Shown here: positions 62,801 through 64,000 of the stretch, in pieces
Layout of the letters: the number at the start of each line of letters is the position of its first letter
How positions within the stretch are numbered: position 1 is the stretch's first letter
Assembly: GCA_944588485.1 (NCBI GenBank)
Contig: OX155905.1
Location: forward strand, 24,177,775 to 24,241,774
Reading direction: 5' to 3'
Length of the DNA: 64,000 nt
Source: Phosphuga atrata
Taxonomy: Eukaryota; Arthropoda; Insecta; Coleoptera; Silphidae
Program-made: the position numbers and the translations under genes
Notes under the pieces: model-generated
The model's input: the letters and a program-made list of their open reading frames with translations, nothing else
Databases searched by the model: none
What the model was told of the DNA's origin: nothing

Positions 62801-64000
62801 ACAGACAAGACTAGACAGACAAGACTAGACAGACAAGACTAGACAGACAAGACTAGACAGACAAGACTAGACAGACAAGACTAGACAGACAAGACTAGAC
62901 AGACAAGACTAGACAGACAAGACTAGACAGACAAGACTAGACAGACAAGACTAGACAGACAAGACTAGACAGACAAGACTAGACAGACAAGACTAGACAG
63001 ACAAGACTAGACAGACAAGACTAGACAGACAAGACTAGACAGACAAGACTAGACAGACAAGACTAGACAGACAAGACTAGACAGACAAGACTAGACAGAC
63101 AAGACTAGACAGACAAGACTAGACAGACAAGACTAGACAGACAAGACTAGACAGACAAGACTAGACAGACAAGACTAGACAGACAAGACTAGACAGACAA
63201 GACTAGACAGACAAGACTAGACAGACAAGACTAGACAGACAAGACTAGACAGACAAGACTAGACAGACAAGACTAGACAGACAAGACTAGACAGACAAGA
63301 CTAGACAGACAAGACTAGACAGACAAGACTAGACAGACAAGACTAGACAGACAAGACTAGACAGACAAGACTAGACAGACAAGACTAGACAGACAAGACT
63401 AGACAGACAAGACTAGACAGACAAGACTAGACAGACAAGACTAGACAGACAAGACTAGACAGACAAGACTAGACAGACAAGACTAGACAGACAAGACTAG
63501 ACAGACAAGACTAGACAGACAAGACTAGACAGACAAGACTAGACAGACAAGACTAGACAGACAAGACTAGACAGACAAGACTAGACAGACAAGACTAGAC
63601 AGACAAGACTAGACAGACAAGACTAGACAGACAAGACTAGACAGACAAGACTAGACAGACAAGACTAGACAGACAAGACTAGACAGACAAGACTAGACAG
63701 ACAAGACTAGACAGACAAGACTAGACAGACAAGACTAGACAGACAAGACTAGACAGACAAGACTAGACAGACAAGACTAGACAGACAAGACTAGACAGAC
63801 AAGACTAGACAGACAAGACTAGACAGACAAGACTAGACAGACAAGACTAGACAGACAAGACTAGACAGACAAGACTAGACAGACAAGACTAGACAGACAA
63901 GACTAGACAGACAAGACTAGACAGACAAGACTAGACAGACAAGACTAGACAGACAAGACTAGACAGACAAGACTAGACAGACAAGACTAGACAGACAAGA
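59836..64000 (+). repeat. 14-bp satellite, perfect head-to-tail array (continues past the window)
   Basis: The consensus monomer is AGACAAGACTAGAC, which is three AGAC-based blocks (AGAC, AAGAC, TAGAC). The first seventy bases have variants (tagagagac, tagatagac). From about 59905 to 64000 I found no substitution or phase slip: the printed lines repeat exactly every 420 bases (30 monomers) throughout. That is about 292 identical copies. No CG dinucleotide is present. No spacer or leader, so it is not a CRISPR array. The array is open-ended on the right. Confidence 0.97.

Noticed and set aside
59836..64000. Regular repeat array as a possible CRISPR
   Set aside because: Monomers abut with no spacers, the period is 14 bp and the context is eukaryotic transposon DNA.

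Overview
The window looks like transposon-packed, AT-rich, non-coding DNA from an insect nuclear genome. The family mix supports this: R1-type, I/LOA-type (RNase H-bearing), RTE-like and Jockey/CR1-like LINEs, a Penelope fragment, and piggyBac, hAT, PIF/Harbinger, pogo/Tigger, Tc1/mariner and Transib-like DNA transposons, plus a tRNA-derived SINE and a simple 14-bp satellite. I found no host protein gene, rRNA, CRISPR array or bacterial-style operon. Almost every coding stretch is a broken transposon ORF with stops, frameshifts or deletions. The exception is one LINE reverse transcriptase that is open for 473 codons. All family calls come from motifs read by eye; no database search was run.

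Layout. 1-14 kb: eroded DNA transposons (two piggyBac remnants, a hAT with a second hAT-type element nested in it, foldback elements) and LINE pieces. 14-26 kb: R1 and I/LOA LINE fragments, a Transib-like element inside one LINE copy, degenerate satellite, and a hAT element caught up in two large adjacent palindromes that share one spacer. 26-33 kb: a Tigger element, a foldback element with a canonical hammerhead ribozyme core in its loop, and a pogo-like element inserted in a Tc1/mariner-type transposase. 33-38 kb: a 3.7-kb I/LOA-type LINE with all domains recognisable but broken, then an RTE-like LINE whose 5' part is inverted. 38-44 kb: degenerate satellite in both orientations, split by the best-preserved LINE. 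45-58 kb: further RTE-like LINEs, a PIF/Harbinger element, a Tc1, a mariner, a second Transib-like copy, and an R1 fragment split by a SINE with 13-bp target duplications. 59.9-64 kb: a perfect head-to-tail array of the 14-mer AGACAAGACTAGAC that runs off the end.

How the parts relate. The nesting gives relative ages, and several insertions are proven within the window because removing the insert and one target copy restores a reading frame or matches an uninterrupted paralogue: pogo-like in mariner-like, Transib-like in RTE-like LINE, Transib-like in I/LOA LINE, hAT-type in hAT, SINE in R1. The 14-bp satellite and its 16-bp relative are scattered over the whole window in both orientations and are themselves targets for LINE, SINE and hAT insertion.

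Most unusual points: (1) two copies of a roughly 1.15-kb element with ends resembling V(D)J recombination signals and 5-bp target duplications; (2) a hammerhead ribozyme in the loop of a foldback element; (3) two consecutive 450-bp palindromes with the same 50-bp spacer; (4) a perfect 46-nt hairpin at 50.8 kb; (5) a tRNA-Asp-like SINE whose anticodon triplet reads GAC instead of GTC.
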